Shown piece after piece: positions 15,297 through 24,452 of a stretch of DNA of 32,477 nt (positions within the stretch are counted from its first letter, which is position 1; each line of letters opens with the position of its first letter). The notes under the pieces are model-generated. The model was given only the letters and a program-made list of their open reading frames with translations. It searched no databases and was not told the DNA's origin. Both the position numbers and the translations under genes were made by a program. Where the stretch lies: positions 1 through 32,477 of the forward strand of contig QHWQ01000312.1 in the NCBI GenBank assembly GCA_003222635.1, written 5' to 3'. The DNA is from Acidobacteriota bacterium. GTDB taxonomy: Bacteria > Acidobacteriota > Vicinamibacteria > Vicinamibacterales > UBA2999.

Positions 15297-16110
15297 CGAC
15301 TCCCTCGAGCAGCGCGATGAACGAGCTGCGGACGCGTTGCATGGTGGCCAGGACCTCTTCGTGGACGATCGGGTGCGGCAGCACGCCCGCCGCCGCGTTG
15401 GAAATGCACGAGACGCCAAGCACCTCCATCCCCATGTGGCGCGCGGCGATCGCTTCGGGCACGGTGGACATGCCAATCGCATCCGCGCCGATGCCGCGGA
15501 AGAACCGGATCTCCGCGGGCGTTTCGTAGCTCGGCCCGTGCGTTGCCACGTAGATGCCGTGCGACACCGCCACGCCCTTCGCCCGCGCCGCTTCGTCGGC
15601 GATCGTTCGCAGCCGCGCCGAATAGACCTCGCTCATATCGGGAAAGCGCGGGCCGAAGCGATCGTCGTTGGGACCAATCAGCGGACTGCCGCCAACCATG
15701 TTGATGTGGTCGTCGATGATCATCAGCGCCCCCCGCGCGAACCCGGTGTTGATGCCGCCCGCGGCGTTGGTAAGGATGACGCGTTTGACGCCCAGCCGCC
15801 CCATGACGCGCGTGGCGAACACAACGGTCGCGAGATCGTACCCTTCGTAGAAGTGCACGCGCCCGGCAAGCGCAGCGACGCGCTTGCCGGCCACGTTGCC
15901 GATCACCAACCGGCCGGGATGGCCGGCCACGTTCGACGCGGGCCAGTGCGGAACGTCCGCATATGGCGTGGCGATGGCGTCGAGCAGCGTGCCGGCGAAG
16001 TCACCAAGACCCGAACCAAGCACGATCGCAGTTTCCGGAAGCGACGGGCAGCGGCGTCGGATGTGGTCGGCAGCCTGCTCGACCCGGTCCCACACCGAGA
16101 GGTGACTCAC
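15283..16110 (-). CDS. punA: Purine nucleoside phosphorylase (trimeric type)
   Basis: 275 residues, the normal length of the low-molecular-weight trimeric class, which cleaves inosine and guanosine with phosphate to base and (deoxy)ribose-1-phosphate. Visible motifs: VLGSGLGDF (phosphate loop), PHWPASNVAGHPGRLVIG, GRVHFYEGY, TNAAGGIN, the purine-site ATHGPSYETPAE and GMSTVPEAI, and SNAAAG. It starts at GTG 16110, overlapping the permease stop as GTGA. The gene sits at the end of an uptake operon, consistent with direct breakdown of imported purine nucleosides. Confidence 0.95.
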   Translation of the reverse strand: MSHLSVWDRVEQAADHIRRRCPSLPETAIVLGSGLGDFAGTLLDAIATPYADVPHWPASNVAGHPGRLVIGNVAGKRVAALAGRVHFYEGYDLATVVFATRVMGRLGVKRVILTNAAGGINTGFARGALMIIDDHINMVGGSPLIGPNDDRFGPRFPDMSEVYSARLRTIADEAARAKGVAVSHGIYVATHGPSYETPAEIRFFRGIGADAIGMSTVPEAIAARHMGMEVLGVSCISNAAAGVLPHPIVHEEVLATMQRVRSSFIALLEGVVERL

Positions 16111-17012
16111 GACTCCTTATCGTAGGGCACGCCGAGCGCGCCGGGCGCGCGCGAGTGCCCGATGAAGCCCGCCAGCACCACGATGGTCACCACGTAGGGA
16201 ATCATCTGGATGAACTGCACCGGCACATCCTCGCCGGAGGGCAGCTTGGCGACGCCCTGCATCTGAATCGTCAGCGCATCCGCAAACCCGAAGAGTAAGC
16301 AGGCGAGCATCGTCTGGATCGGGCGCCACTTGCCGAAGATCAACGCGGCCAGCGCGATGAAGCCGCGCCCCGCGGTCATGTTGCGCGTGAAGAGCGACGA
16401 CTGACCAATCGACAGGTACGCGCCGCCGATACCAGCCAGCACGCCGGAGAGCACGACGCCGGTATAACGAAGGCGGTTCACGCGGATGCCCGCGGCATCC
16501 GCCGCTTCGGGATTTTCGCCGACCGATCGGAGCCGCAAGCCGAACGGCGTCCGGTACAGGACGTACTGCGTGACGAAGACGAGGAGCAGCGCGAGCAACG
16601 AGACGACCGAGAGCTGCGCCACCTCCGGCAGCAGCTCGTCTTTCGGAAGCTGCGGCGTCGACCCCGACGACAGAAACAGCGCGCCGCTCAGGACGGCCGG
16701 CAATCCAAGAAAGAGGATGTTGATGCCGGTGCCCGCGACCACTTCGTTCGCCTTGAACCGGATGCAGACGATGGCGAGCAGGAATGCGAAGAAGGCCGCC
16801 GCAAGCATCGCGGATCCGAGCCCCGCCCACGGGCTGTGCGTGTAGTACGTCGTCGCGGCGGCGGTGAAGGCACCGGCGAGCATCAACCCTTCGAGCGCGA
16901 TGTTGATGACCCCCGATCGCTCGGAATAGAGCCCGCCAATCGCCGCCCAGACGAGCGGCGTCGCCAGGCGGATGGTCGAGAAGACGAGCGACAGCGTGAG
17001 GATCGATCGCAT
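16107..17012 (-). CDS. nupQ: Nucleoside ABC transporter permease, second subunit (NupQ-like)
   Basis: 301 residues with about eight to nine hydrophobic helices. The N-terminal TIRLATPLVWAAIGGLYSER followed by SGVINIALEGLMLAGAF is typical of BmpA-type nucleoside importer permeases. The cytoplasmic coupling segment is FGLRLRSVGENPEAADAAGI. Its ATG overlaps the stop of the other permease (TGATG), and its stop overlaps the phosphorylase start. It forms the membrane channel with NupP, driven by the two-domain ATPase. Confidence 0.92.
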   Translation of the reverse strand: MRSILTLSLVFSTIRLATPLVWAAIGGLYSERSGVINIALEGLMLAGAFTAAATTYYTHSPWAGLGSAMLAAAFFAFLLAIVCIRFKANEVVAGTGINILFLGLPAVLSGALFLSSGSTPQLPKDELLPEVAQLSVVSLLALLLVFVTQYVLYRTPFGLRLRSVGENPEAADAAGIRVNRLRYTGVVLSGVLAGIGGAYLSIGQSSLFTRNMTAGRGFIALAALIFGKWRPIQTMLACLLFGFADALTIQMQGVAKLPSGEDVPVQFIQMIPYVVTIVVLAGFIGHSRAPGALGVPYDKES

Positions 17013-18073
17013 CAGATCCTGCCCCCCGCCCCCGGCCCCCTGCCCCCTCGTCTAAACATCGCTTCCGCCGCCACGAAGAGAATGACGAGCGCCTGCAGGA
17101 TCAGCACGATGTCCTTCGACACGAGCTGCGTGAAGGCATCGACGGGCACGCCGCCGCGCTGCAACACCGCGAACAGCAGCGCCGCCGCGATGACGCCGAC
17201 CGGATGGTTGCGGCCGAGCAGCGCGACCGCGATGCCGGTGAAGCCGTAGTTGTCCGAGAACCCGTCGTAGTAGCGATATCGATAGCCCATCACCTCGTTG
17301 ATGCCGACCATCCCCGCCAGTGCTCCCGATATCGCCATCGTCAGCACGATCTCCTTGCGAATCGAGACGCCGCCGTACTCGGCCGCGGAGGGGTTCTGCC
17401 CGGTCGCGCGAATCTCGTAGCCCCATTTCGTCTTCCACAGCAGAACGTAGACGAGCCAGCACGAGAGCAGCGCGAGGAGAAACGCGGCGTTGAGTGGAAT
17501 GCGAGCCGGCAGGCCGGGAACGAACTGGCCAAGCCTCGGGATGTGCGCCGCGGCGCTAATCGGCGCCGACTCCATGATCGGATCGCCGGCAGTCCGGTAG
17601 TGATACTGCGTCAGATACCCGACCAGCGCGACCGCGATGAAGTTCAACATGATCGTGTTGATGACTTCGTGCGAACCGAAGCGCGCCTTGAGGATGCCCG
17701 GAATCGCGGCCCACGCCGCGCCGGCGGCGATGCCGGCGAGACAGCACAACGGGATGAGCAGCGCGGACGGCAGGTTCGACAAGGTGATGCCCACCCACGC
17801 TGTCGCAAAGGCGGCGATGTAGAGCTGGCCTTCGGCGCCGATGTTCAGGAGGCCGCCGCGCAGCGCGACGGCAACGGCAAGGCCGGTGAAGATGAGCGGC
17901 GTCGCGAAGAACAATGTGTAGCCGATGCCGTCCGGCCACGAGAAGGCGCTGCCAAGGAGCAGACGGTAGGTTTCGATCGGACTGTCGCCGATGAACAGCA
18001 CGACGAGCGCGCCGACCGCAAACGCGCAGAGCACGGCGATCAGCGGGAAGAGCAGCTCGCGCAGCCGCGTCAC
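17012..18073 (-). CDS. nupP: Nucleoside ABC transporter permease, first subunit (NupP-like)
   Basis: 353 residues. Translation starts at GTG 18073, coupled to the ATPase stop (GTGA). It has about nine to ten helices. [19 protein letters not shown] and the coupling segment [19 protein letters not shown] mark the NupP/BmpC class, the larger of the two permeases in these importers. The final nine residues (RGPGAGGRI) come from heptamer array G, replacing whatever short tail the ancestral protein had. It acts in the inner membrane with the permease encoded downstream. Confidence 0.92.
   Translation of the reverse strand: MTRLRELLFPLIAVLCAFAVGALVVLFIGDSPIETYRLLLGSAFSWPDGIGYTLFFATPLIFTGLAVAVALRGGLLNIGAEGQLYIAAFATAWVGITLSNLPSALLIPLCCLAGIAAGAAWAAIPGILKARFGSHEVINTIMLNFIAVALVGYLTQYHYRTAGDPIMESAPISAAAHIPRLGQFVPGLPARIPLNAAFLLALLSCWLVYVLLWKTKWGYEIRATGQNPSAAEYGGVSIRKEIVLTMAISGALAGMVGINEVMGYRYRYYDGFSDNYGFTGIAVALLGRNHPVGVIAAALLFAVLQRGGVPVDAFTQLVSKDIVLILQALVILFVAAEAMFRRGGRGPGAGGRI
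17019..17046. repeat. Heptamer array G (CTGCCCC-type x4)
   Basis: Four tandem seven-base units on the plus strand: CTGCCCC, CCGCCCC, CGGCCCC, CTGCCCC. The array lies inside the last codons of the NupP-like gene, five bases before its stop, and immediately upstream of the second permease start. The unit is identical to that of array E. Confidence 0.9.
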
Positions 18074-19587
18074 GCATGGCCGCCTGTCATCAGCAAGCCA
18101 ATCTGTTCGTGTGTGACGGCGGCCGGATCGACCTCACCCGCGATGCGTCCGTTGTGCAGCACGAGCACGCGATCGGCGAGCGCGGTGACTTCCTCGAGCT
18201 CCGCGGAGACGAGCAGCACCGCGCATCCGGAGTCGCGCAGCGCCACGATCTTGCGATGAATGAACTCGATGGCGCCGATGTCGACGCCGCGCGTCGGCTG
18301 CGAAATCAGCAGCAACAGCGGCGGCAGCTCGAACTCGCGGCCGATGATCAGCTTCTGCTGATTGCCGCCGGAGAGCGCCCGCGCGGGGAGCGCCGGGTTC
18401 GGCGGCCGCACATCGAATTCGCGAATCACGAGCTCGGCGCGATGGCGGATGGCCGGCTCGTTGAGCAGCACCGAGCCGGCTCCGCTGACCGCCGGCGGCC
18501 GGTAGTGCACGCCAAGAATCGTGTTCTCGGCGAGGCTGAAGTCGAGGAGCAGGCCGCGTCGATGCCGATCTTCCGGCACGTGCGCGATGCCTGCCTCGCG
18601 CCGGCGCCGCGCGTCGAGCGCACGGATATCCCGGCCGCCGAAGGCAATCGAGCCCGACACCTGCGATTCGGGAAGCAGTCCCGCGAGCGCTTCGATCAGT
18701 TCCGTCTGCCCGTTCCCCTCGACGCCCGCGATGCCGACGATCTCGCCGCCGCGGACCTCGAACGAGACGTTGTCGAGCCGGCGAGCGCCGTCGCGGCCGG
18801 TGATCGACAGGCCACGCACGCTCAGCGCGGTCGCACCGGGCTTGGCCGGCGGCTTCTCCACGCGAAGCAGCACCTCACGCCCCACCATCATCCTCGCCAG
18901 CGCCGCCGCGTCCGTCTCGCCCGTCTTCACGTTTCCGACGACACGGCCGTCGCGCATCACGGTGACGTTGTCCGAGATCGCGAGCACCTCGGAAAGCTTG
19001 TGCGTGATGATGACGACCGTCTTGCTCTGCTCGCGCATGCGGCGCAGGATCGCGAAGAACTCCTCCACTTCCTGCGGCGTCAGCACGGCCGTCGGCTCGT
19101 CGAGAATCAGCAGCTCGGCCTTCCGGTAGAGCGCCTTCAGCAGCTCGACGCGCTGCTGCTGGCCGACGGAAAGGTCTTCGATCACTGCATCGGGATCGAC
19201 CGCGAGCTTGAATTCCTCCGACAGCGCGCGAACGCGCGCGGCCGCCGCCTTCAGGTCGAGCGCCAGGGCTGAGCCCGGTTCGGCGCCGAGGACGATGTTC
19301 TCGGTCACCGTCATCGGCCGCACGAGCATGAAATGCTGGTGCACCATGCCGATGCCGAGCGCAATGGCATCGAGCGGCGCGCGGATCTCCCGCACCTCGT
19401 CGTTGACGAGGATCTCGCCGCTGTCGGCGCGGTAGAAGCCGTACGCGATGCGCATGGCGGTGGACTTGCCCGCGCCGTTTTCGCCGACGATGGCGTGGAT
19501 GGTGCCGGAGGGGATGACGATGTTGAGATGGTCGTTGGCGAGAACGGCGCCGAAGCGCTTGGTAATGTTGCGCAGCTCGAGTCTCAT
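18070..19587 (-). CDS. nupO: Nucleoside ABC transporter ATPase with two nucleotide-binding domains (NupO-like)
   Basis: 505 residues, two fused ATPase domains. Domain 1 (about 1-240) is complete: Walker A 35-43 (GENGAGKST), Q-loop [10 protein letters not shown], signature [15 protein letters not shown], Walker [13 protein letters not shown]. In domain 2 (about 255-505) Walker A is altered to GVEGNGQTE, without the Lys. The signature [14 protein letters not shown] and an altered Walker B ([12 protein letters not shown]) remain, which is the rule in sugar and nucleoside importers of this class. A four-base overlap links it to the binding protein before it and the permease after it. It powers uptake of nucleosides captured by the lipoprotein. 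Confidence 0.94.
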   Translation of the reverse strand: MRLELRNITKRFGAVLANDHLNIVIPSGTIHAIVGENGAGKSTAMRIAYGFYRADSGEILVNDEVREIRAPLDAIALGIGMVHQHFMLVRPMTVTENIVLGAEPGSALALDLKAAAARVRALSEEFKLAVDPDAVIEDLSVGQQQRVELLKALYRKAELLILDEPTAVLTPQEVEEFFAILRRMREQSKTVVIITHKLSEVLAISDNVTVMRDGRVVGNVKTGETDAAALARMMVGREVLLRVEKPPAKPGATALSVRGLSITGRDGARRLDNVSFEVRGGEIVGIAGVEGNGQTELIEALAGLLPESQVSGSIAFGGRDIRALDARRRREAGIAHVPEDRHRRGLLLDFSLAENTILGVHYRPPAVSGAGSVLLNEPAIRHRAELVIREFDVRPPNPALPARALSGGNQQKLIIGREFELPPLLLLISQPTRGVDIGAIEFIHRKIVALRDSGCAVLLVSAELEEVTALADRVLVLHNGRIAGEVDPAAVTHEQIGLLMTGGHA

Positions 19588-20669
19588 TGCGCCATCGCGT
19601 CCGTCACCTTGATTTGCCCCGAGATGATCTTCTTCCTCGCGTCCTCGGCCTCGCGAATCGCGTCCGGCGAGACGAGGTCGCGGTTGTACTGATCGATGAC
19701 GTATCCGACGCCCTCGCTCTCGAGGCCGTAGACGTGGAAGCCGCCCTTGAACCGGCCCTCGACGACCTCCTTGACGATGTCGTACACCGCGTTGTCCACG
19801 CGCTTGACCATGCTGGTCAGCACGAAGCCCGGTTTCACCATGTTCTGATTCGAATCGACGCCGATCACGAAGTGAGTGGCGCGGCCGTTCTGCATGCCGG
19901 CCTGCTCGACCGCATCGAAGGCGCCGAGCCCCGAGTTGCCCGCGGCGGTGAAGATGACGTCCGCGCCTCTGTCCATCTGGGCGAGGGAGAGCTCTTTGCC
20001 TTTGCCGGGATTGTTCCACGCGGCGTCGGTGACGCCGACGTAATTCTGCAGCACCTGGATGCGCGGGTTCACCGCCTTCGCGCCCTCTTCGTATCCCTTC
20101 TCGAAGCGGCGAATCAGCGGGATGTCCATGCCGCCGACAAAGCCGAGCGTGCCGGTCCGCGATGTCTTGGCCGCGATCATTCCGACGAGATAGGAACCCT
20201 CGTGTTCCTTGAACAGCAGGCCCGCCACGTTCGGCATCGGCGTCTTGCCATCGTCCGCGAATACGACGCCGTCGATGATCGCGAAGTGGATATCGGGGTA
20301 ATCACGAGCGACGACCTGCATGATGGGCGCCTGTGCAAAGCCGACGCCGATGACGAGGTCATACCCGCGCTCGGCGAATGCGCGCATCGCCGGCTCGATG
20401 GAATTCGGCGTGCCCGGCTCGACGTCGCGGAGCACGATGCCGAGCGCCGGCTTATCGCAGCTGGTCTTGCCGTCCGGCAGCGTGCCGCTCTCCGCGCACT
20501 TGACGCCTCTCCACGCGGCGGCGTTGAAGGAACGATCGTCCTTGCCGCCGATGTCGAAGACGATGCCGACATGGACCTTCGACGTGTCGTCCTCGACGTA
20601 GCGGGCGCGGCGGCACGCGGGCGCGATGAGCGCCAGCACGATGATCGTCAGCGCCGCAGTCTGCTTCAT
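19584..20669 (-). CDS. nupN: BmpA-family nucleoside-binding lipoprotein
   Basis: 361 residues of the basic membrane protein family, the periplasmic nucleoside-binding component of these importers. The N-terminus [19 protein letters not shown] is a lipoprotein-like signal; the lipobox is imperfect (APAC rather than L-A-G-C). Family motifs are present: [53 protein letters not shown] and [13 protein letters not shown]. Its ATG overlaps the pdp stop and its stop overlaps the ATPase ATG, each by four bases. Confidence 0.93.
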   Translation of the reverse strand: MKQTAALTIIVLALIAPACRRARYVEDDTSKVHVGIVFDIGGKDDRSFNAAAWRGVKCAESGTLPDGKTSCDKPALGIVLRDVEPGTPNSIEPAMRAFAERGYDLVIGVGFAQAPIMQVVARDYPDIHFAIIDGVVFADDGKTPMPNVAGLLFKEHEGSYLVGMIAAKTSRTGTLGFVGGMDIPLIRRFEKGYEEGAKAVNPRIQVLQNYVGVTDAAWNNPGKGKELSLAQMDRGADVIFTAAGNSGLGAFDAVEQAGMQNGRATHFVIGVDSNQNMVKPGFVLTSMVKRVDNAVYDIVKEVVEGRFKGGFHVYGLESEGVGYVIDQYNRDLVSPDAIREAEDARKKIISGQIKVTDAMAQ

Positions 20670-21970
20670 CGCACGTCTCCCAGCACCACCGCGCGGGTCG
20701 GCGGCGGCTCGTCGCCGATCGCGATCGCATCGCTGCAGAGCGCGAGCGCGGCGTTGACGCCGCGGCCGTCGCGATGGTGAATCTCGATGAGCGGCTGTCC
20801 GCGCTCGACGCGCGCACCCGGCTTCTCGAGCATGACGACGCCGACCGCGTGGTCGATCGGCTCGCCGACTTTCGTGCGGCCGGCGCCGAGCAGGTTCGTG
20901 GCCAGGCCGATCGCCTCCGCGCGCATCTGCGTCACGTAGCCGTCGCGCGGCGCGGCGCAGTGCTCCCGTCCGCGCACCGACGGCAGCAGCCCCTCGTTGT
21001 CCACGACCGCGCGATTGCCGCCCTGCCGCTCGATCATGCGGCCGAAGGTTTCGAGCGCCTTCCCCGAGGCCAACGCGTTCTCGACGCGGCAGAGCGCCGC
21101 CGCCTCGTTCGGCTCGCGGCCCGCCAGCACGAGCACGCGCGACGCGAACCGCCTGACGACCGCCATGACATCGTCCGGGCCGCGTCCCTTGAGGGTCTCG
21201 ATGCACTCGACCACCTCGATGGCGTTGCCGACGGCTCGCCCGAGCGGCGTGTCCATGTCCGTGATCAACGCTTCGGTGCGCACGCCGGCGCGCGTGCCGA
21301 TCGCCACCATCGCCGTCGCGAGCGCCTTCGCGTCGGCCTCGTCCTTCATGAACGCGCCGTCGCCGCATTTGACGTCGAGAACGACGACGTCGCTCCCCTC
21401 CGCGAGCTTCTTGCTCATGACCGATGCGGAGATGAGCGGGATGCTGCCGATGGTCGCGGTCACGTCGCGGAGGGCGTAGAGCTTCTTGTCTGCGGGGGCG
21501 AGCGAGGCGGTCTGGCCGATGATGCTGGTGCCGACGTCCCTGAGCACCGCCTTGAATTCGTCGACGCGGAGATCAACGCGGTAGCCGGGAATCGATTCGA
21601 GCTTGTCGAGCGTGCCGCCGGTATGGCCGAGCCCGCGCCCCGACATCTTCGGCATGATGACGCCGCAGGCGGCCGCCAGCGGCGCGAGGACGATGGAGAT
21701 TTTGTCGCCGACGCCGCCAGTGCTGTGCTTGCCGACTTTCACGCCGGGGATGTCGGAGAGGTCGACACGGTCGCCCGAATTCACCATCGAATCGGTCAGC
21801 CATGACGTTTCCTCGATTGTCATTCCGCGCAGCACGATGGCCATCAGCAGCGCCGACGCCTGGTAGTCGGGCAGCGTTCCGCGGGTCACGCCGTTGACGA
21901 AAAAATCGATCTCTTCGCGCGAGAGTGTGCAGCCGTCCCGCTTTTTCGCTATGACGTCGACGACGGGCAT
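20666..21970 (-). CDS. pdp: Pyrimidine-nucleoside phosphorylase
   Basis: 434 residues, full length. The enzyme phosphorolyses uridine and (deoxy)thymidine to base and sugar-1-phosphate. The phosphate-binding motif KHSTGGVGDK is at 81-90, with MSGRGLGHTGGTLDKLESIPG as the family signature in the next helix and LDVKCGDGAFM later. A C-terminal domain (DGYVTQMRAEAIGLA) matches the alpha/beta lobe. It is closer to the uridine/thymidine-accepting class than to strict DeoA by general appearance; this is a judgement. It heads the seven-gene salvage operon. The start has no Shine-Dalgarno sequence; TAGAAT lies nine bases upstream. Confidence 0.94.
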   Translation of the reverse strand: MPVVDVIAKKRDGCTLSREEIDFFVNGVTRGTLPDYQASALLMAIVLRGMTIEETSWLTDSMVNSGDRVDLSDIPGVKVGKHSTGGVGDKISIVLAPLAAACGVIMPKMSGRGLGHTGGTLDKLESIPGYRVDLRVDEFKAVLRDVGTSIIGQTASLAPADKKLYALRDVTATIGSIPLISASVMSKKLAEGSDVVVLDVKCGDGAFMKDEADAKALATAMVAIGTRAGVRTEALITDMDTPLGRAVGNAIEVVECIETLKGRGPDDVMAVVRRFASRVLVLAGREPNEAAALCRVENALASGKALETFGRMIERQGGNRAVVDNEGLLPSVRGREHCAAPRDGYVTQMRAEAIGLATNLLGAGRTKVGEPIDHAVGVVMLEKPGARVERGQPLIEIHHRDGRGVNAALALCSDAIAIGDEPPPTRAVVLGDVR

Positions 21971-21979
21971 GAATGAGGC

Positions 21980-21985
21980 ATTCTA
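21980..21985 (-). promoter_or_regulatory. Candidate -10 element (TAGAAT) for the nucleoside salvage operon
   Basis: The divergent gap between pdp and the first HEAT gene is only 43 bases and is unusually AT-rich for this genome. TAGAAT on the minus strand ends nine bases before the pdp ATG. No good -35 hexamer is seen at 17 bases, and no operator palindrome stands out. The plus-strand gene must use a promoter that overlaps this gap or lies within pdp. Confidence 0.35.
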
Positions 21986-22013
21986 TTCAATAATCCGATA
22001 AACCTACTGGCAG

Positions 22014-22398
22014 ATGACTCAGGCGACCCTGTCCCAGGAACTGGCACGGCAATCGATCGCGCTCTCTCGCGCGCTCTCGGCGGCGGCCCGGAACTGGGTG
22101 CTCTATCCACCCGAGCACCCCGCGGTCGTCGCCTCCGTTCGGCGGCTCGGCGAGACCATCGCGACGAGCACGGCGGGGGCGGCGTTCGCCTTCGGCGTCA
22201 CGCCGAAAACGCTGCTGGTCGCCGGCTATCCGCTCCCCGAAGAGCATTCGGTCAGCGAGACGGCGCGTCTGCTCCACGATCACGACATCCTGCAGATCAC
22301 GTTCGTCGGCGAACCCGAACCCGACGCGCTGCAGTCGCTGCTCGGGCTGCTCGCGCGCTCCGCCGAGGAGCTGCGCGCCGAAGGCGGTCCCGGCAAGG
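22014..22398 (+). pseudogene. N-terminal fragment of a frame-disrupted HEAT-repeat protein (copy 1)
   Basis: From ATG 22014 about 128 residues match the N-terminus of the intact paralogue at 25346. They carry the shared LYxxxHP motif (VLYPPEHPAVV), a beta-rich middle and LLGLLARSAEELRAEGG. After GGPGK the frame turns into Arg/Ala-rich nonsense that runs to a stop at 23480, while homology resumes in the +1 frame at about 22402 (KRDDIW). Compared with the paralogue about 25-30 residues are missing at the junction, so this is a deletion with a frame change rather than a single-base error. No in-frame stop ends the fragment at the lesion. Confidence 0.7.
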
Positions 22399-22422
22399 AA
22401 GCGCGACGACATCTGGCGCTCG

Positions 22423-24123
22423 GTGGTGAACTCCATCGTCGAGGGGCACGGCACGTTCGACTCGCTGCAGCAGCAGCGGCTGCTCGAAATCGCCGACAGC
22501 GCGTTCGAAATCAAGGAGCTCGCCGCCGCGGTCTCGGCGCCGAAGTGCAACATCGACGGCTCGCCGCTCATCACCACGCAGGCCGCCACGGTGCTCGCCA
22601 CGTTCCGTCACCTCGCCGGGATCGTGAGCGTCATGGACCCCGAGAAGCTGCCGCAGGTGATGCGCAACGTCGCCGCCGCCACCACGCAGCTCGACCCGCA
22701 CGTCGTCATGCAGATCATGCAGACCGACGAAGGGATGCAGGAGACGCCGATCATCGGCCAGATCGCCGAGTCGTTCGACGACGAGAAGGTGGCGGAGCTG
22801 CTGGCGACGGCGCTGGCGAAAGACGGCAAGGCGAGCAAGCGCCTGGCGCGCATCTTCGACACGATCGCGCCCGACGAAGAGCGCAAGAAGCGCGTGCTGC
22901 GCCTGACCAGGAATTTGCTCAGCGAGCACGACTTCGGACGCAGCAGCCAGTTCAAGGCCGTCTGGAACTCGATGGAGGAGCTGCTCCTCAGCTACGACGA
23001 ATCGCCCTACGTCTCCTCCTCGTACCAGGCCTCGCTCGAAGGCGCCGTCGGGCGCAGCGAGATGTTCTCGACGCGCGACCTGCCGCCCGAGCTGCCGGAA
23101 TGGGTCGAGTCGCTGCAGCAGGACAACGTCCGAGCGCTCTCGGTGCTGCTGATTACCGACCTGCTGCGCATCGAGGAGAAGGCGGAACGTGCGGCGGAAA
23201 TCGCCGACGACATGACCGCGCTCGTCGAGGACCTGATGATGTCGGGCGACTTCGACAACTCCGCGCTCGTGATGCGCGAGCTGAAGCGGGCGCGCGAGGG
23301 CAAGGTGGCGCCGGCCGCCGCGCGCGCGGCGCTGACGCAAATCGGCGAATCGATCGCGCTGCGCGAGGCGGCGTCGATGATCGCGGACTTCGACGATCGG
23401 ACGCTGCCACTGTTCATGGAGTGCTGCGAATGCGCCGGACCGGTGACGATTCGCGCGTTCCATCCGGCGCTGCAGAGTGAACACGAGACCGTCGAGTACG
23501 TGCGCGCGCGGGATCTCGTGACGCGCTTCGGCGCGCCGGGCATTTCGCACCTGGCGGCGCTCGCGGACGACGACCGCTGGTTCGTGCAGCGGAATGCCGC
23601 CCTGCTGCTCGGCGCCACGAAACATGCGGACGCCGTGGCGGTGCTGCAGGGGCTCCTTCGCCGCAACGATTCACGGGTCCTGAAAGCCGCCGTGTCGGCG
23701 CTGGCCGGCATCGACGATCCGGCCGCCGCGCGCGCCGTGCAGACGGCCCTGCGGGCGGCGTCCGGCACCAACCGCGACGCTGTCGTCGAGGCGCTGGTGG
23801 CCGAAAAAGATCCACGAGTGGTGCCGATGCTCGCGCGAATTCTGGCGGAAAGCGACCCGTTTGGCGCCGATCACCAGACCGTGCTCGACACCCTGCAGGC
23901 GGTGCGGCAGCTGGCGGACGACCGCTCAGTGCGGTCAGTGGTCGGCGTGATGCGCCGCACGAAATTGTTGGCGTGGAAGAAGGCGCGCGTGGTGAAAGAG
24001 GCCGCGGTCATGGCGTTGACGGCCATCGCCTCGGCGCACGCCAAATCGGCGCTCGAGGAGGCGGCGCGGACCGGTGACTGGATGCTGAAGCGCGTGATCA
24101 AACAGATGCAGGGTGCGGCATGA
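22423..24123 (+). CDS. HEAT-repeat protein, C-terminal portion (copy 1, lacks N-terminal domain in frame)
   Basis: 566 residues from the first in-frame start (GTG 22423); homology begins seven codons earlier. The body is a helical solenoid. The first ~260 residues match the paralogue's central region (FDTIAPDEERKKRVLRLTRN, LLLSYDESPYVSS, LLITDLLRIEE). The C-terminal ~230 residues have HEAT-like repeats (RDLVTRFGAPGISHLAALADDD, LLRRNDSRVLKAAVSALAGI). The coding pattern looks maintained to the stop, which overlaps the next gene's ATG (ATGA). No Shine-Dalgarno sequence precedes the GTG, so whether this part is made alone is doubtful. The probable role is a scaffold for the HD-GYP partner. Confidence 0.72.
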   Translation: MVNSIVEGHGTFDSLQQQRLLEIADSAFEIKELAAAVSAPKCNIDGSPLITTQAATVLATFRHLAGIVSVMDPEKLPQVMRNVAAATTQLDPHVVMQIMQTDEGMQETPIIGQIAESFDDEKVAELLATALAKDGKASKRLARIFDTIAPDEERKKRVLRLTRNLLSEHDFGRSSQFKAVWNSMEELLLSYDESPYVSSSYQASLEGAVGRSEMFSTRDLPPELPEWVESLQQDNVRALSVLLITDLLRIEEKAERAAEIADDMTALVEDLMMSGDFDNSALVMRELKRAREGKVAPAAARAALTQIGESIALREAASMIADFDDRTLPLFMECCECAGPVTIRAFHPALQSEHETVEYVRARDLVTRFGAPGISHLAALADDDRWFVQRNAALLLGATKHADAVAVLQGLLRRNDSRVLKAAVSALAGIDDPAAARAVQTALRAASGTNRDAVVEALVAEKDPRVVPMLARILAESDPFGADHQTVLDTLQAVRQLADDRSVRSVVGVMRRTKLLAWKKARVVKEAAVMALTAIASAHAKSALEEAARTGDWMLKRVIKQMQGAA

Positions 24124-24452
24124 GCCGGAATATCGAAGAATTGGTCCGGCGTCTCGCGGCGGCGCTTCGCGCGGCGGAGCTCTACGCGCCGCAGCATCCG
24201 CTGGTGCAGCGCTCGGTCGCCGCGCTGAACAGCGCGCTGACGCCGTATCTTGGCGAAGCGCAATTCGTCGTCGTGGGACTCATTGGCGAAGACATCGTCG
24301 TCAACGAGACGCGGCTCGGCAAGGGGTCGGCGTCGCTCACGGGCTTCGTCCGCGGCCTGCAGGATCGCGAGATCGAAAAGATCACGTTCCATCGCGGCAT
24401 CGCGCTCGACGAGATCAAAGCGTTCCTGAGCGAGGTCGCGGACCGGGGCGGT
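24120..24452 (+). pseudogene. N-terminal fragment of a frame-disrupted HD-GYP protein (copy 1)
   Basis: ATG 24120 overlaps the HEAT stop. About 110 residues match the N-terminal domain of the intact HD-GYP protein at 27571, including ELYAPQHPLVQ and GLIGEDIVVNETRL. After AFLSEVADRGG the reading frame loses homology, and the HD-GYP part continues in the +1 frame at about 24451. Relative to the intact copy roughly 40 residues are missing. They cover the same end-of-domain segment (paralogue LEHIRVGRLQVET) that is missing from the neighbouring HEAT gene. Confidence 0.7.

Noticed and set aside
18076-21805. Long plus-strand open frames opposite the nucleoside operon
   Set aside because: Same antisense pattern of low-complexity Arg/Asp/His sequence with no recognisable domain; the minus-strand genes carry all motifs.
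22380-22460. Programmed +1 frameshift in the HEAT gene
   Set aside because: A shift would restore the frame (there is a CCC-G near the junction), but the missing 25-30 residues relative to the paralogue are not explained by it, and no stop follows in frame 0 as is usual at such sites.
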